DNA of 64,000 nucleotides from positions 52,233,001 to 52,297,000 of the forward strand of contig CM066732.1 of NCBI GenBank assembly GCA_033961575.1, given 5' to 3'. Source of the stretch: Aselliscus stoliczkanus. Taxonomy: Eukaryota > Chordata > Mammalia > Chiroptera > Hipposideridae. Below the pieces are notes generated by a model, which was not told the DNA's origin, did no database searches, and saw only the letters and a list, made by a program, of their open reading frames with translations. The position numbers were made by a program, and so were the translations under genes. Shown here one piece after another: positions 1 to 10,850 of this stretch. How positions within the stretch are numbered: the first letter of the stretch is position 1; each line of letters opens with the position of its first letter.

Positions 1-400
1 TGGAGGCTGTGGCAGCCACCCAGGCAGAGAAGGCAACTGGGACTGTGGCCGTGACAGTGAGGTTGGAGAGCAGTGATGCACGTGAGCGATATTTAGGCAT
101 TCCATCCTTAGGATTCGTGATGGACGAGGATAGAGAGGTGAGGGAAAGACGGTGTCAAGGGTGGTCCCTGATTTCGCCAGGATTTCTGGTTATGCTACAG
201 GATGGGCAGGATTGCCACTCCTGGGGAGAAGAGAAAGATCTGGGGCAGCTGGGGTCAGGAGGTCAGCTTGGGACGTGATGCATTTGAGATTTCTTTGTGT
301 TGATGACAGCTAGATGTCTGGTCTGGAGGCCAGAGGACTCCAGGCGTGAGCTGGAGGAATAAACTTGGGCCTCCTGGGCAGTGAGGTGGGTCAGGAGCTC
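1..400 (-). repeat. L2 LINE relic, window-edge fragment
   Basis: Read on the minus strand this follows the 3' coding half of L2. On the plus strand the order of phrases (gtcaagggtggtccctga, then gatctggggcagctgggg, then gggacgtgatgcatttgag) matches the reverse of the L2 consensus as I remember it. The element is cut by the window edge and has no usable reading frame. Confidence 0.55.
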
Positions 401-487
401 TGAATAGAGATGAACTGGCTGAGGGGAAACAGAGACAACGGGGAAGCTCTTAGGAAGCGCTGCGGCCGTGTTACAATCACTTAAATG

Positions 488-491
488 GTGT

Positions 492-535
<44 letters not shown>
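488..535. repeat. (TG)n microsatellite
   Basis: About 24 TG units with a single A interruption near 496. It opens a 94-codon threonine/histidine-rich frame on the minus strand that is only the repeat translated. Confidence 0.95.
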
Positions 536-536
<1 letters not shown>

Positions 537-540
537 CCTG

Positions 541-1440
541 TAGCCAAATGATCCCCTTCTCGTAGGGTGGGTCTCCCCTCACATTAGCTCCTGTCATCAC
601 CTAACAAAGGTTAAAAGAGGCTACGTTATGGTGGGGTTGGGTGGCGGAGAGGAAAGGGCGACGGCTGAGACATAGAAGGTGGTCTTATTAAGCGCCTCTC
701 GCCTTCACCCCAACACACACACAACTCAGGCCTGACACTTTGATTGAACTTAATTTCTTTCTTTCTGAAGTCTTCCCTGGAAGAATTACGAGCCCAGCTT
801 CCCCTGACAGCACCAGGGGGAGGCCGGTATTGGCGATGGCATAAAAGTAGAGGAGAGAGGGACAAGCAGGAGACGGGCGTTTATCCTGAGCTGGACCTGG
901 AGCCCGCCACGTTCTGAGCGAGACGCAGGGAAACCAAGGACGTGAAAAAAAGCACAGCCTCACTGCTTCAGGCACGGAAAACAACCCAGACTAAAGCTGA
1001 CCTTCCTGATTCTAAGCCACTGATCCCCACGGAGGCAAAGGGTCCCCCGAGCCCCAGGGAGGAGGCAGGAGAGGGGCGGCAACTGGCCTCGGGGCCAGGA
1101 TTTGTCCTGGAGTGGCCACCATGATCCCTGCCTCTGAAGAGAGAGCTGGCCCATGGGACCCTTGGGACCCTTAATGCAGACAGCAGTGTCTCGGGAGACA
1201 GCAATAGGCCAGGATGTTTCTGGAACAGACCGGAACATCTGCACGAAGCGCAGGTTATTGTCTCAAAAACAGTTCTCAGAAGACGCAAATCTCCTTTTTG
1301 AAATGATGACAGGGTTACAAAGATCAGGGTGACAGGGCTGGTGCTCTGGGGAGGCTTAGGGACCGGGAAATGCTGTCATTGCCATGTGGGGGAGGTGCCA
1401 GGTCCCCTGAGCTCTTGGAGGAAGCAGAGGGCTTCAGGGG
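541..1440. other. Unassigned unique sequence
   Basis: There is a short CA run near 711-722. The best open frames (94-106 codons, minus strand, 960-1288) have no recognisable domain, and the overlapping frames are equally long on both strands. I see no repeat family and no promoter-like CpG density. Confidence 0.5.
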
Positions 1441-1560
1441 GGAAGTGACTTTGTTTTTAACACGCTTAATTTTTTAGAACAGTTTTAGATTTATAAAAAA
1501 GTTGAGAAGGTAGTACAGAACATTCCCCTGGACCCCTTCTCTGTTTGAGCCCTGTGGGCT
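1441..1560. repeat. Old interspersed repeat fragment, family unassigned
   Basis: The run 'agaacagttttagatttata...gttgagaaggtagtacagaacattcccctggacccc' pattern (given in part) resembles a phrase frequent in mammalian genomes in ancient L1-associated repeats. Only about 120 bases are recognisable. Confidence 0.35.
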
Positions 1561-2470
1561 GGGTTTACTTTTGCTGCCTATGAAAAAGAGTCCAAGTGAT
1601 GTAGAAATCTATGGTCATCAACTTCATTAATGACAGAGAACGAAGCCTTGCCTAAGGGGATGGTGCTTTAATGGGGGGATCTTAGGTCTCACAGGGGAGA
1701 TACAGTGGAAGTCCCACCAAACACATGCTCACGCCTGGGCTGACTGTTCCCCAATATGTGGTACTGGGGTGAGCAGTGTTTGCTGAGGTATCATATCTGG
1801 GGCTCTTTTTATCTCTTTGTTTTCTGCTCTTTACCCAAATTTTACTGAGCAGTTTTCCCAGCATCCTAGTTTTTCATGCACAAGACTTTGAAATGTCTAA
1901 GATATTTTTTTGAAGATGAGTCTGCCTTTCCCTGCCATTTTATATCCATGTTGAAAATACTGCCCAGCAAACCTAGGCTGAGCACTTTCTCTCTCCCAGC
2001 TTCTGCACTGAGCTGACAGGGCTTCCTGGCATCCTGAGAGGGAAGCGTGGCCCCGAGGGCAAATGAAAAATGAGAGCAGTTTGTCCTCAGTGACCTTTCT
2101 CTCAAGGCCATTCCATTCCTGTTGTTCTCTGACCATCTACTATCTCCCCAGGCTTCTTACTGCTAGCAAATGGCCTTGTGATGCACCTACAACTGCTCCC
2201 CACCCCCACCCCACCCCTGAGCTTACCTGTTATCCATTATCCTTGGGAAAGTGATTCTGCAAACTAGTCAGTCCACTGCTAGCTGCTTAGGGAACTACCT
2301 CCCCGGGGCACACAGTTCATGGGCCAGATGAGCGAAATCCCAGTATGGAGTTTGAGGGTTTGAGGAGGGCTGGTTCAAAGATCCTTTCTCTTTTCCTTCT
2401 CCTTGTATACTAAGACAGTGTCATTTTTACGCACAGATTCTGTAAGCGGTAACAACTAGAGAGGTGGGGA
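1561..2470. other. Unassigned unique sequence
   Basis: It holds a C/A-rich run at about 2198-2217 and no repeat I can name. Open frames reach only 60-81 codons and none looks protein-like. Confidence 0.45.
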
Positions 2471-2479
2471 CATAAATAA

Positions 2480-2640
2480 ATAGAAGGCCACCAGGAAAGA
2501 CCTGGTTTTAATTCTGACACTGGCCCTGATGTGTTATAAAACCTTGGGCAAATCCTTTACTTTTCCAGGCCTCAGTTTCCCCACCTGCACAATGCAAAGG
2601 ATAATTTCTGTCTGGCAAAACTCCCCAGGGACGCTGAAAA
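2480..2640 (+). repeat. MIR SINE relic
   Basis: The MIR core is readable in order: 'cttgggcaaatccttta' followed by 'ggcctcagtttcccc' and a degenerate 'ctgcacaatg'. The tRNA-like head is largely lost. Confidence 0.75.
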
Positions 2641-2849
2641 TAAATGCTGTTAACAGACAGAAAAGCGTTTTAGATGGAAACCACCATAAAATAAATTCAA
2701 GGTGTTATTATTTTAAGGTGCAAAATCAGAACTTATAAAACCAGGCGTAAAAATGTCTTGATGGAAATAATTTCATTCTGGAGAAAATTAATGGTTACAT
2801 CTCAGGCTTGAATTTTCCAGAGTCAGTGCCAGAAGGCGGAGTTGGAGGT

Positions 2850-2955
2850 GCCCTTAGAGGCCCCACCCCTCCCAAAGAGGGAAGGGACTTGCTCAGGGTC
2901 ACACAGCAGGTAAGGGGTTCAGCTGGGACTGAGACGGGGAGTCCTGATGCCTTTT
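2850..2955 (-). repeat. MIR SINE relic
   Basis: The reverse MIR core is seen as 'gggacttgctcagggtcacacagcaggtaagg', given here as two overlapping halves of the standard antisense phrase, followed by 'gctgggactgagac'. Confidence 0.7.
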
Positions 2956-3179
2956 CCTCCATTTCATTCTTTCTTTTCATGGGGATGGCGTATGTGGCAC
3001 GGCTTAACCCTCTGGACCATCTCTAAGCAACACCTGAGGCTTGTGAGGCCCCCTCAGCATCTGTCTGTGAGGAGCTCCCCGACTTCCAGGCCCAGTAAAC
3101 ACTTAGGGCATGCCTGCTGCAATTGCTGACCTCAGGCCCTCCCCATTAGACTGGCTTAACCCGGAAACTCTGCGGCTGG

Positions 3180-3600
3180 TCACATCTCCCTCACTGGGCT
3201 GGCTTCTGTACAGTGTGGCTTGCTGTGGTTTGAAAGCAGAAGTAATTGCAATATATTGAGGTTTGGTATTGTAATAAAAATAGGGGCCATTACAGCTACC
3301 ATTTATGTCATTAGTATTTAGTGGTGGTGTGTTGCAGCTTTTTTAGTGCTCATAAAACTGTCGCTGCTTGCAGATATGTCACGGTGCTGATATAAATTTA
3401 AAGGGTTGGAAATCCATAAGTCATAAAAACTAGATAGTAAATAGCAACAGAACAGGATGGACAAGAACTGTTGTGTTAGGCATGCAAATGCTTATGGATT
3501 TGCATGTCTAGTGCTTGCATTAGCATAATGAGCAGCACATTTACATTACAGATGGACTTGATTAACTAGGTCCTTGTAAATAAAGTCCACTCAGCCTAAA
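3180..3600. other. Unique AT-rich block, candidate conserved noncoding element
   Basis: This block has no repeat similarity and is unusually rich in TAAT, ATGCAAAT and poly-T homeodomain/POU-type motifs. It includes a perfect 9-bp inverted repeat at 3481-3489 and 3498-3506 that pairs two octamer sequences. Conservation was not tested; the call rests on texture and lack of decay signatures. Confidence 0.35.
3481..3506. promoter_or_regulatory. Head-to-head octamer (POU/Oct) motif pair
   Basis: catgcaaat and atttgcatg form a perfect inverted repeat around an 8-base spacer. Each arm holds a full octamer ATGCAAAT, the site bound by POU-domain factors. Binding itself is not shown by sequence. Confidence 0.4.
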
Positions 3601-3769
3601 GAGGGGGAGTTCAAGTCCCAGAGGAGAAATTGTGGCAGGACCCAAAGGGCAAGTGGAGTCATTTCCTATTTCTTCCCTTGTGGTATTGACTGGGTAGAGA
3701 AGTCTTCAGAATCACTGATAATGCCCAGATAGGAATGGATTTGGACTCATCTAATATAATATAACAATG

Positions 3770-3965
3770 GCCAAGACGCAACATAGTGCTTACTGTGTAT
3801 CTTCACACAGCCCTATTATTATACCCATTTTACAGATGAGGAAGCTGAAGTACAGATAAGGGATTTTATTAGGGTCCAGCTATTAATAAGTGGCAGGTCC
3901 AGAATACAAACCGTGGCAAACTTGGCTCCAAAGCCCAGGCTCTTAACTACTACACCAGTTGCCTT
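3770..3965 (-). repeat. MIR SINE relic
   Basis: The antisense MIR order is visible: 'cttactgtgtatcttcac', 'cattttacagatgaggaag', then 'agtggcaggtccagaat' and 'cccaggctcttaactacta'. It is nearly full length. Confidence 0.75.
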
Positions 3966-4410
3966 TACTCACTCCATTCATGCATGCATGCAGCTAACGC
4001 TTATGAGGCCTCGGCTTCATACAAGGCTCCATGCTACTGTTAAGGATAGAGATAATAAGATAAAGGCTCGCTTTCTTCTTTAAAAGTTCACATAGTCTAA
4101 TGGGGAAATTCAAAAGAAAGCAAAAATTTCCACCTTGTGCTCAAGGAACTCCAAGAAGGACACTTGACCTCCAGGAAACGTGCATCAAAGAAGGGTACCC
4201 GGAGAAGGTGCCCCTGAAACTGGGACTTGAAGGCTGTGCAGGAGTCCAGCAGGTGATGAGTAGAGGACTGGGTACAGCAAGCACAGATCCATGGAAATGG
4301 GGAGCACTGGGTGTGTCCTCAGCCCTAAGCCATTCCACGCTGAAGTGTGAGGGGCCTGTGAACAGGAGGGAGAAGGAGAAGCAGGGACTGGTCATGGGGC
4401 CCCTGTAGGG
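3966..4410 (-). repeat. L2 LINE 3' end relic
   Basis: Starting at the MIR boundary, degenerate antisense L2 3' UTR ('actcactccattcatgcatg') leads into the 'actgggacttgaaggctgt...ggagt' block typical of antisense L2. It decays gradually toward 4400, so the right edge is approximate. Confidence 0.5.
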
Positions 4411-4529
4411 AGACTTGGAGGGTTCAGTCCATTGTCTGGGCCACAACCTGCTCCCAACAGGATCCTCTCAGCTCAGATACTAACTCGAACACAAATTCCT
4501 GAGCCCAACCCTGTTCCAAAGGCCTGCGC

Positions 4530-4700
4530 CTCTTCCATTATTTCACAGATTCATGAACTTCCAGAGTTGGTTAAGACGTGATGGCCATTCAAGACCAGCC
4601 CTTTTATGACGCATGAATCCTGCCACAAGCACCTCATAACCAGTGGGGTGTTTGGCTTCCGCCTGAGGACTCTCCATCTGCAGGGGGCAGGAGAGGAATC
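4530..4700 (-). repeat. L3/CR1-like LINE 3' relic
   Basis: The plus strand shows the antisense L3/CR1 phrase: attcatgaacttccagagtt, then gaccagcccttttatgac, then 'gaatcctgccacaagcacct'. The same ancient family is recognised more firmly at 54.7 kb. Confidence 0.45.
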
Positions 4701-4704
4701 TGAG

Positions 4705-5445
4705 ACGGCTCGTTCTTGATTGCTCAGGTGAATGAGAGGGGTCCAAGGCGTACCCCATATTTGAGAGTGTTCTTCGTTAAAATTTATCTGTTCAGAGCTC
4801 TCCTTGTGTTAAAAGCTCCTAATAGGAAATATACTACTCATTCAATACAATGAGTGGAAGCCTCCCATATGGGAGACAACTTGGGGAATTCCTGAGAGCG
4901 CTGACAATTCTCTTTGAATCATTCTAGGGTATCAAGATGGGGCACATGCTCCTTTGTGCCTCCAGATAACATGCAGTGCAGGTTATTTTAGGCTGAATCT
5001 ACAGGGGGGCCGCTAATACTGGTCATCTTCTCCAATGCTTGGAACCCTTTATTTCTCTTAATGGTAAAGGAATCTCCTGATTCCTTTTCATAGCTGGTGG
5101 GAAAACTGGGTTTGGGACATGGAGCCCTAAGAAACAGAATGCTTCTGCCTGGCCCTCCGCACAGCAGAGCCACTGGCTCCCAGGGTCCACGTCCATGGGG
5201 TCTCAGGGCTGGCAGGCCTCTGACAGCTGGACCTTCCCAGAGCCTGCAGGCCACTGTCACCTCTGACCTGCCTCCACCCTCAGCGCAGCGACGGAGCGGG
5301 GTCTCTGGAGTGCCGACTTGGAGCCAGAATTGAGTCTGGGGGCGGGATTTCCTAGATTCTGTTTCTCGAAGGTGCTGGACGTGTGGTCCAGTTCATGGAT
5401 GTACAGTTTGTGACAGTGTAACCATGTGCCAAATGACATTTAATT
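4705..5445. other. Unassigned unique sequence with two perfect palindromes
   Basis: There is a 7-bp inverted repeat (actcatt/aatgagt, 4836-4855) and a 14-bp palindrome (ctcccatatgggag, 4862-4875) 7 bases apart. The rest is unassigned, and frames of 71-90 codons have no family features. Confidence 0.4.
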
Positions 5446-5650
5446 GGTGTACACATAGATGTGCATAGGTGTCTGTGTTTTGGGGAACGTGCCTCAGCAT
5501 ATGTCTCTGTGCATACACATATACATACATATATATTTTGGACGTGTGCATGTTTGGATGTTTGTTTCTCTCTGCAGATTTGCATACGTGTGTACAAGGG
5601 CTTATGTCTGTGGACATGCGTTCCAATGTATACACGTGCATCCAAACCAG
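5446..5650. repeat. Degenerate alternating purine-pyrimidine tract
   Basis: About 200 bases are dominated by interrupted TG, CA and TA dinucleotides, including 'acacatatacatacatatat' near 5515-5534. It looks like a decayed dinucleotide microsatellite. Four overlapping frames of 75-110 codons here are translations of this biased sequence. Confidence 0.5.
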
Positions 5651-6009
5651 CCAGTTGTACGAGGGCACCTGTGTATATTCACATCTGAAAATGCTGAGGG
5701 CGTCAGGCAGGGGCTTGGGGCATGGCTGGGGGATGTCTCTGTCAGGTCTTCCCTGGAATTTCAGAGCCTCTAAAACTCAGCCCATAGGGGCCACCTCCTG
5801 AGATGCCAGCTGGACTGTAAATCCCTTTTACGTTGCCCAAGGCCATGTCTGAGGCATAGGCCCTGGCCTAGCAGTCTAAGGTAACAGGGTGTGCCAGGCG
5901 CTGCGGTAAGAGCTAAGGAACGTGCAGCCATAGGCGGAGTCAGCCTTCCTCCCCCTGGGCCTCCTGCTCCCCACTCCCCCTGAGACAGCAAGACAGGGGC
6001 AGAGGGAAA

Positions 6010-6145
6010 AGAGTAATAACAACCTCTTATGAGCTAAATTCCACGTGTATTAACTCATTTGATTCACATGCCAGTTCTCTGAGGACTGTTAGTGTGAATT
6101 CCCAGGTGGAGACATGAGGCACGGGGAGTCCCAGTAACTCGTCAG
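6010..6145 (-). repeat. MIR SINE relic
   Basis: The antisense MIR pattern 'cgtgtattaactcatttgat' is followed by a degenerate 'gtggagacatgaggcacgg' and 'cccagtaactcg'. Confidence 0.5.
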
Positions 6146-6149
6146 GGAT

Positions 6150-7084
6150 GGATGTCAGGCAGTGTTCGTCCAAGGGCGTCTGGGAAGGCCCACACGGCCC
6201 TGAGGTTTCTTCTTCCTGGTGACCAGGGGCCATTCCTGGCCAGAAGGCCAACACAGTCAAGTTTGGTTGTTTTCTTTGCCAATCTTCCCTTCCTTGTCTG
6301 TTCTCCTCTTTGCTCTGAAGATGTCCACCTCTCACCCCTCAGTGCGCAGAGCTTCCCACCAGGGTGCCAGGCCGGAGTAGTCTCCCAGTCGCCCCCAGCC
6401 TTTCCAAGGTGTTTCCATATTGGGCAAACTAATCCGTGCTAAGATGAATATGGCTGCTAATGAAATCAAATGTCTCACTCCCCAGGGGGTAGAAGGCAGG
6501 AGTTGAATATGTACTTCAAGTTCATGCCATCCAATGTCTTCTCTCAGGCTCACAGAAGACAAGGGACCTCTTCAAGGGATCAACCGCTAGTAAGGTGGCA
6601 TATTGACCTTCAGTTCAAGTCTTGTAGCTTCAAGCCCAATAGTTCTCTCACTTCTCCAACCTCTAGTTTTACATTAGTCCTAAAGAAATGCGATGATGGT
6701 GGGACTCACATGCATCCATGACTGGTCCATGGTGGAGATAGCCTGGCCATACCATATTTCTCCATCTGTAGGCAAAGCTAGCTTTCTGGGCGTGTTGGAA
6801 CAGGAGCCCTCCTGAATGGATTCAACGTGACACCTTGCCTACAGCTCTCCTCTGGACTTGTCTAAGATCACAAAAATCCTAACCTTGAATGTGACCTCCT
6901 GCACAAATCCCAGATGCCCACAAACGTCAGCCACCTAAGTAGCAACATTCTTTTAAGAATAATATATAGGAAAGAGGGATAAAGGATAACTTTCATTATG
7001 TTATTTGAGCTAATTATTTGGTGCAGACTCTCTGTTTAGAAAAGTCCAGCCAGAGGGCAAGGCTGAGAAAAGGGAAAAGGAAAT
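6150..7084. other. Unassigned unique sequence
   Basis: I see no repeat I can name. The best frame (96 codons, 6152-6442 plus) has no domain features and is shadowed by frames on the other strand. Confidence 0.4.
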
Positions 7085-7330
7085 AGTAGGTAAGATTTAA
7101 CTAGTGGATATACTGAGCCCTCAACAGGTCCCATATAGGAATACAGTCAATAATATTCTAATAACTATGTACAGTGCCTGATGCATAATGGACTTATTGG
7201 GGCTGATCACTTTGTGAGGTATACACATGTCTACTAACTCTTGTTTTGTATACCTGAAAATAATATAATATTAAATGTCAATGGTAATTGAAAAATAAAT
7301 TTTTTAAAATTAAAAAAACTGTAAAAAAAT
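7085..7330 (+). mobile_element. L1 LINE 3' end, 5'-truncated
   Basis: It is homologous by eye to the L1 3' end at 26.77-26.96 kb: 'aatacagtcaataatattc', 'ataactatgtacagtgcctg', 'gtgaggtatacacatgtcta', then the A/T-rich tail 'aatataatattaaatgtcaa' and an A-rich end near 7330. No ORF survives. Confidence 0.7.
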
Positions 7331-8324
7331 AAACATGGACATTCTAATCACCTGGTTATGGTAACCTTGACTCATTTTCTTGGTGGAGCATTTAAAAATA
7401 CATGGCAGAAGCAGCAAGAATCTACAAACCCCAATCTTGGGGAGAGGAAGCTGGGGCATCTCCCGATGGCGGGGTCTCTGTTTCTCCTGAGCCAAGGTCC
7501 CCAGGACCCCTACAAGGCTTTAAGGAACTCAAAGAAACCAGATATCCTGCTGTACAATAGGCCTCAAGGTCTTTCCATCTCCAAGAAAGCTCATGAGCTG
7601 CTTAAAATGACTTTCCAAATGTGTGTTTAGTCTGGATTTACGTCTGGGTTGCTGCATATTAAATGCTGATCATTAAAAACATTTGCATGGCTCTTTAACA
7701 ACGATAGATTATGTATCTGTTACCTAAGTCTCAGTGAAGGCTTTATTAATTCATTATTATTTTATCAACATACAATAAACTGTTCTATTAAATCTAAATT
7801 AGACAGATATTTGGGGAGGGATCCTCTAAATGGACCTCAGCTGAGATTGTCCCCAGGGAAGGACTTAATGAAGTTTCTAACAGTTAATAATCCTCAGTTC
7901 ATAAATAAACCATGGATATTTAAAGACCTGGAAAATATCTTACTAAAATAAGATGTTGAGACTCAACAAAGGCAATATGAGCGAGCACCCTTAGAATTCC
8001 CCTCCTTGTAACTCACAACCCCTACCTTCAGACAGTATTTTTTGGGCACTTGGGAATATGTGGCATTCCTGGGGATTTTAAGATTAACTCTGCCTTTGGT
8101 CTCAAATTCACTAAAAAAAATGGGCAGAGGCAGCCTTGAAACCATTTTCTCCTTCGCTCAAATGACCCACTTTTGACTTTAAAATATATTTTGGCCTGAG
8201 AAGTGAGGGATGAGAAAGATTCTGCCCTGATGTGAGAAGTGATCATTTCTTGACAATCCTATACGGTACATTGAAAGCCAAGTCTCATAACTGCATACTC
8301 TGGAGGCAGGACTAGCTGCCTTGG
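7331..8324. other. Unassigned AT-rich unique sequence
   Basis: No recognisable repeat. Frames of 60-90 codons occur on both strands with no protein character. The stretch at about 7670-7960 is AT-rich and homopolymer-poor. Confidence 0.4.
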
Positions 8325-8475
8325 TGCAAAATGAAATGCAGGGCCCTCTGTTCAAAAATAATTATGAATTTTAAGATGGCAACTGCAGAACCCTGAACCA
8401 AGCATGGGAGCCCTTCCAAGTGTGAGGCCCAGCGTGCCTGCACAGGATGCACAACTATGAACCTGGCCCTGTCTG
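8325..8475. repeat. Old interspersed repeat, DNA-transposon-like, family unassigned
   Basis: The phrase series 'gcaaaatgaaatgcagggcc', 'gttcaaaaataattatgaat', 'agcatgggagcccttccaag', 'gtgcctgcacaggatgcaca' is a pattern I remember recurring in mammalian genomes. I cannot name the family with confidence. Confidence 0.45.
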
Positions 8476-9704
8476 GACAGCTTCCTGAGCAAGGTGAATG
8501 GGGCGTGAGAAGCCAAGTCTCTCAGGTGTAGAAGTTCAGGTGTTCCACTGGAACTCGGGGTATGTAGAGGTTTGGAGGGACCATTGTGGGGAGAATAGTG
8601 AGACTACAGGGGTAAGTTGGAGCCAGGTTAGAAGAAGCGTAAGGCACAGGAAGTTATGGACAGCTTTAGAGCAGAGTGTAAAGACCTCAGAAGTTCAAAC
8701 TCATTGATGGTCAAGGACCAATGACTGACTCAGGTGGGAAGGCTTCTTCCCATTACAGTGATGTGTACTTCCAAACATATTCATGTTGGAGCACTGTTCA
8801 GAGCCAACCCTTGGCTTTTTTCTTTTCTTCTCTTTTCAGCCTGAGTTACCAAAAAACACTGTGTGGTTTTTTGGGTGGTGACCAATTACAGTAGGATGGA
8901 GCCTTTCTTAATTTGGGTTTCTCTGAAAGCAGAGCCTGAGCCACAGACTTGGGTGGAAGCAGTTAAACGGTGGGGCGATCCAAGTAAGCAGAGCGAGAAA
9001 TCGGAAGTGCTGCTCTGAAGGGCAGGAAGCTGAAGCATTTCTCCCCTGATCCCCACGCCACTATGTAGGTTGCGGAGCCCCTTTGGGGTGATAATCTAGC
9101 CTGCACTTTGGGGCTCCACCTGTCAGTGGCCGAAAGGCCTTCGCAGCTGCAGATAACATTTTGGGACAGAAGGAAACGGAGAGGTGCTGAAACACAGCTG
9201 GGGTGGGTCGCTGGCTGTGTGCTCACAGATGCCCCTACAGCAGCATGGAGGCCAGGCGGGCCTACGACATACCGCACGTTCAGAAAACATAAAATATTTG
9301 TAACAGGCTCCTTAAGCCACTGAAAAGTGTCTGAAAGTCTATGGCTCCCCCTATTCAGGACTCAGTCTCTGGGACCCATAGATGAGTGAAAGCATTTTGG
9401 AGAGTGATTGGTTGTCCTTTTCAATGCCAACGACAGAGGCAGAGTATGTGTCTAAGATGGGGTCAATTTAAAACATAGGTAGACCAGAAAGCTGCCTTGG
9501 AGGGCACCCTGTGTCTCTCTACATCTCTCTTCCTGTTGGGTGCCTGGAATGCCACCTTGATTCCTCTGTGAAAGGATTACCTTCTACCCCAAAGCCTTTA
9601 GTGGGGATGGCAGCATAGGACTGCTGGACTCCTGGCATCATTGGGTAGAAGGGGGACACATGGCTTTGCCAGTGATCAGCTCTGAGGCCCAAACCATGAC
9701 TTAA
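8476..9704. other. Unassigned sequence, possibly old repeat at 8905-9260
   Basis: The GC-richer part 8905-9260 opens with 'gggtttctctgaaagcagag', which resembles a phrase from ancient LTR-type repeats, but I cannot align it further. Open frames of 69-104 codons lack domains. Confidence 0.3.
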
Positions 9705-9798
9705 TCTTAAGAGCATGGACTAGGCAGAGGGTGCAACCCTGGTTGTGAATCCTGGTACTGCCACTTGTCAGCTGTGAGATTTTGGGCAAATCACTCGT
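9705..9798 (+). repeat. MIR SINE relic
   Basis: The MIR head and core are visible: 'taagagcatggactaggcag', 'tgaatcctggtactgccact', 'gtgagattttgggcaaatca'. It abuts an L2 relic on its right. Confidence 0.75.
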
Positions 9799-9799
9799 T

Positions 9800-10850
9800 C
9801 ATCTATATAGCTATTCATTAACTACGTAGTTACTGAGTATGGACTCTGTTCCAGGTTTGGAACAGGTCCAGCCTGAGTTTCCAGGCTAGAGGAGCAAATA
9901 GACAAAGGATAGGGAAATAACGGATAAAAACAAACCATTATAACTGAATCATGAGAAATGGTAGAATATGGTAGGGACGGGGAGGGGAAGGGGAGCAAAC
10001 TAGGTAGTAAGGCTGGGCTTCTCACTGGAATACAAGGAGACCACCATGGGGAAAGCAGAGGGAAGAGCGTTCCAGGTAGATGGAACAGCGTGTGCTAAGG
10101 CCAGGAGATATTGAAGAGCTGGCATATTTGTGGAACCAAGAAGAAGCCAGGTTAACCAGACCATAATAAGTGAGGGCAAAAGAGGCAGGGGGTAAAATTG
10201 CGGAGGACAGGGTTAGACCACGCTTGCCACTGTAGCCCAAAGAAAGGACTTTAGATTTTATATTAAGTGCAAAGGGAAGCTTTGGCAGTATTTTAAGCAG
10301 AGGAGTGATGTGATCTCGTTTCCTTTTTCTTTTTTTGGTTTGAAAAAGATCACTCTTGATAGAGTGAGGGGACTAATTTCGAGGCGGAGAAAGAGCATCC
10401 ATGGGAGACCAATTAAGAGGGTATGTGACATTTCAGGAGATGGCAGTGGTAGAGATGACAGAGTGAAGTGGGGCACTTGGGGGGGCTATTTGGGAAGCAG
10501 ATTCACCCAGGCTTGCTGATGGGCTGGGCGTTAGGGTGGCGAAGGGAGTTTCAGGGTTGATTCCTTGGAGAAATGGTGATGTTATTTACCGAGGTGGGTA
10601 AGACTGAGACCAGAACAGGTGTGTGAATGCTTGTGGGAGATCAAACAGCTGGCCACACTGAGTTGGAGATGTCCAAAAGGCCGGCAGGTAGAGATGGCAA
10701 TCTGGGATTGGCTTTTTGGGTTTAGAGTTTGGTGAAGGCATTTTGGTTGGGGACTAAACTTGAGAGTCATTAGCTGAGAGATGCTGCTTGAAAGCCTGGG
10801 CAAAGATGTGATCTTCAAACGCAGAGCCAAGAAGCCTACCTTCAGAGTCA
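9800..10850 (-). repeat. L2 LINE relic, long
   Basis: About 1 kb of antisense L2, readable through 'gggaagagcgttccaggtag', 'tgtgctaaggccaggagata', 'aaaggactttagattttata', 'ttttaagcagaggagtgatg' and 'cttgagagtcattagctgag'. It covers the 3' UTR and the end of the reverse-transcriptase ORF. Frameshifts and stops are throughout. Confidence 0.8.
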
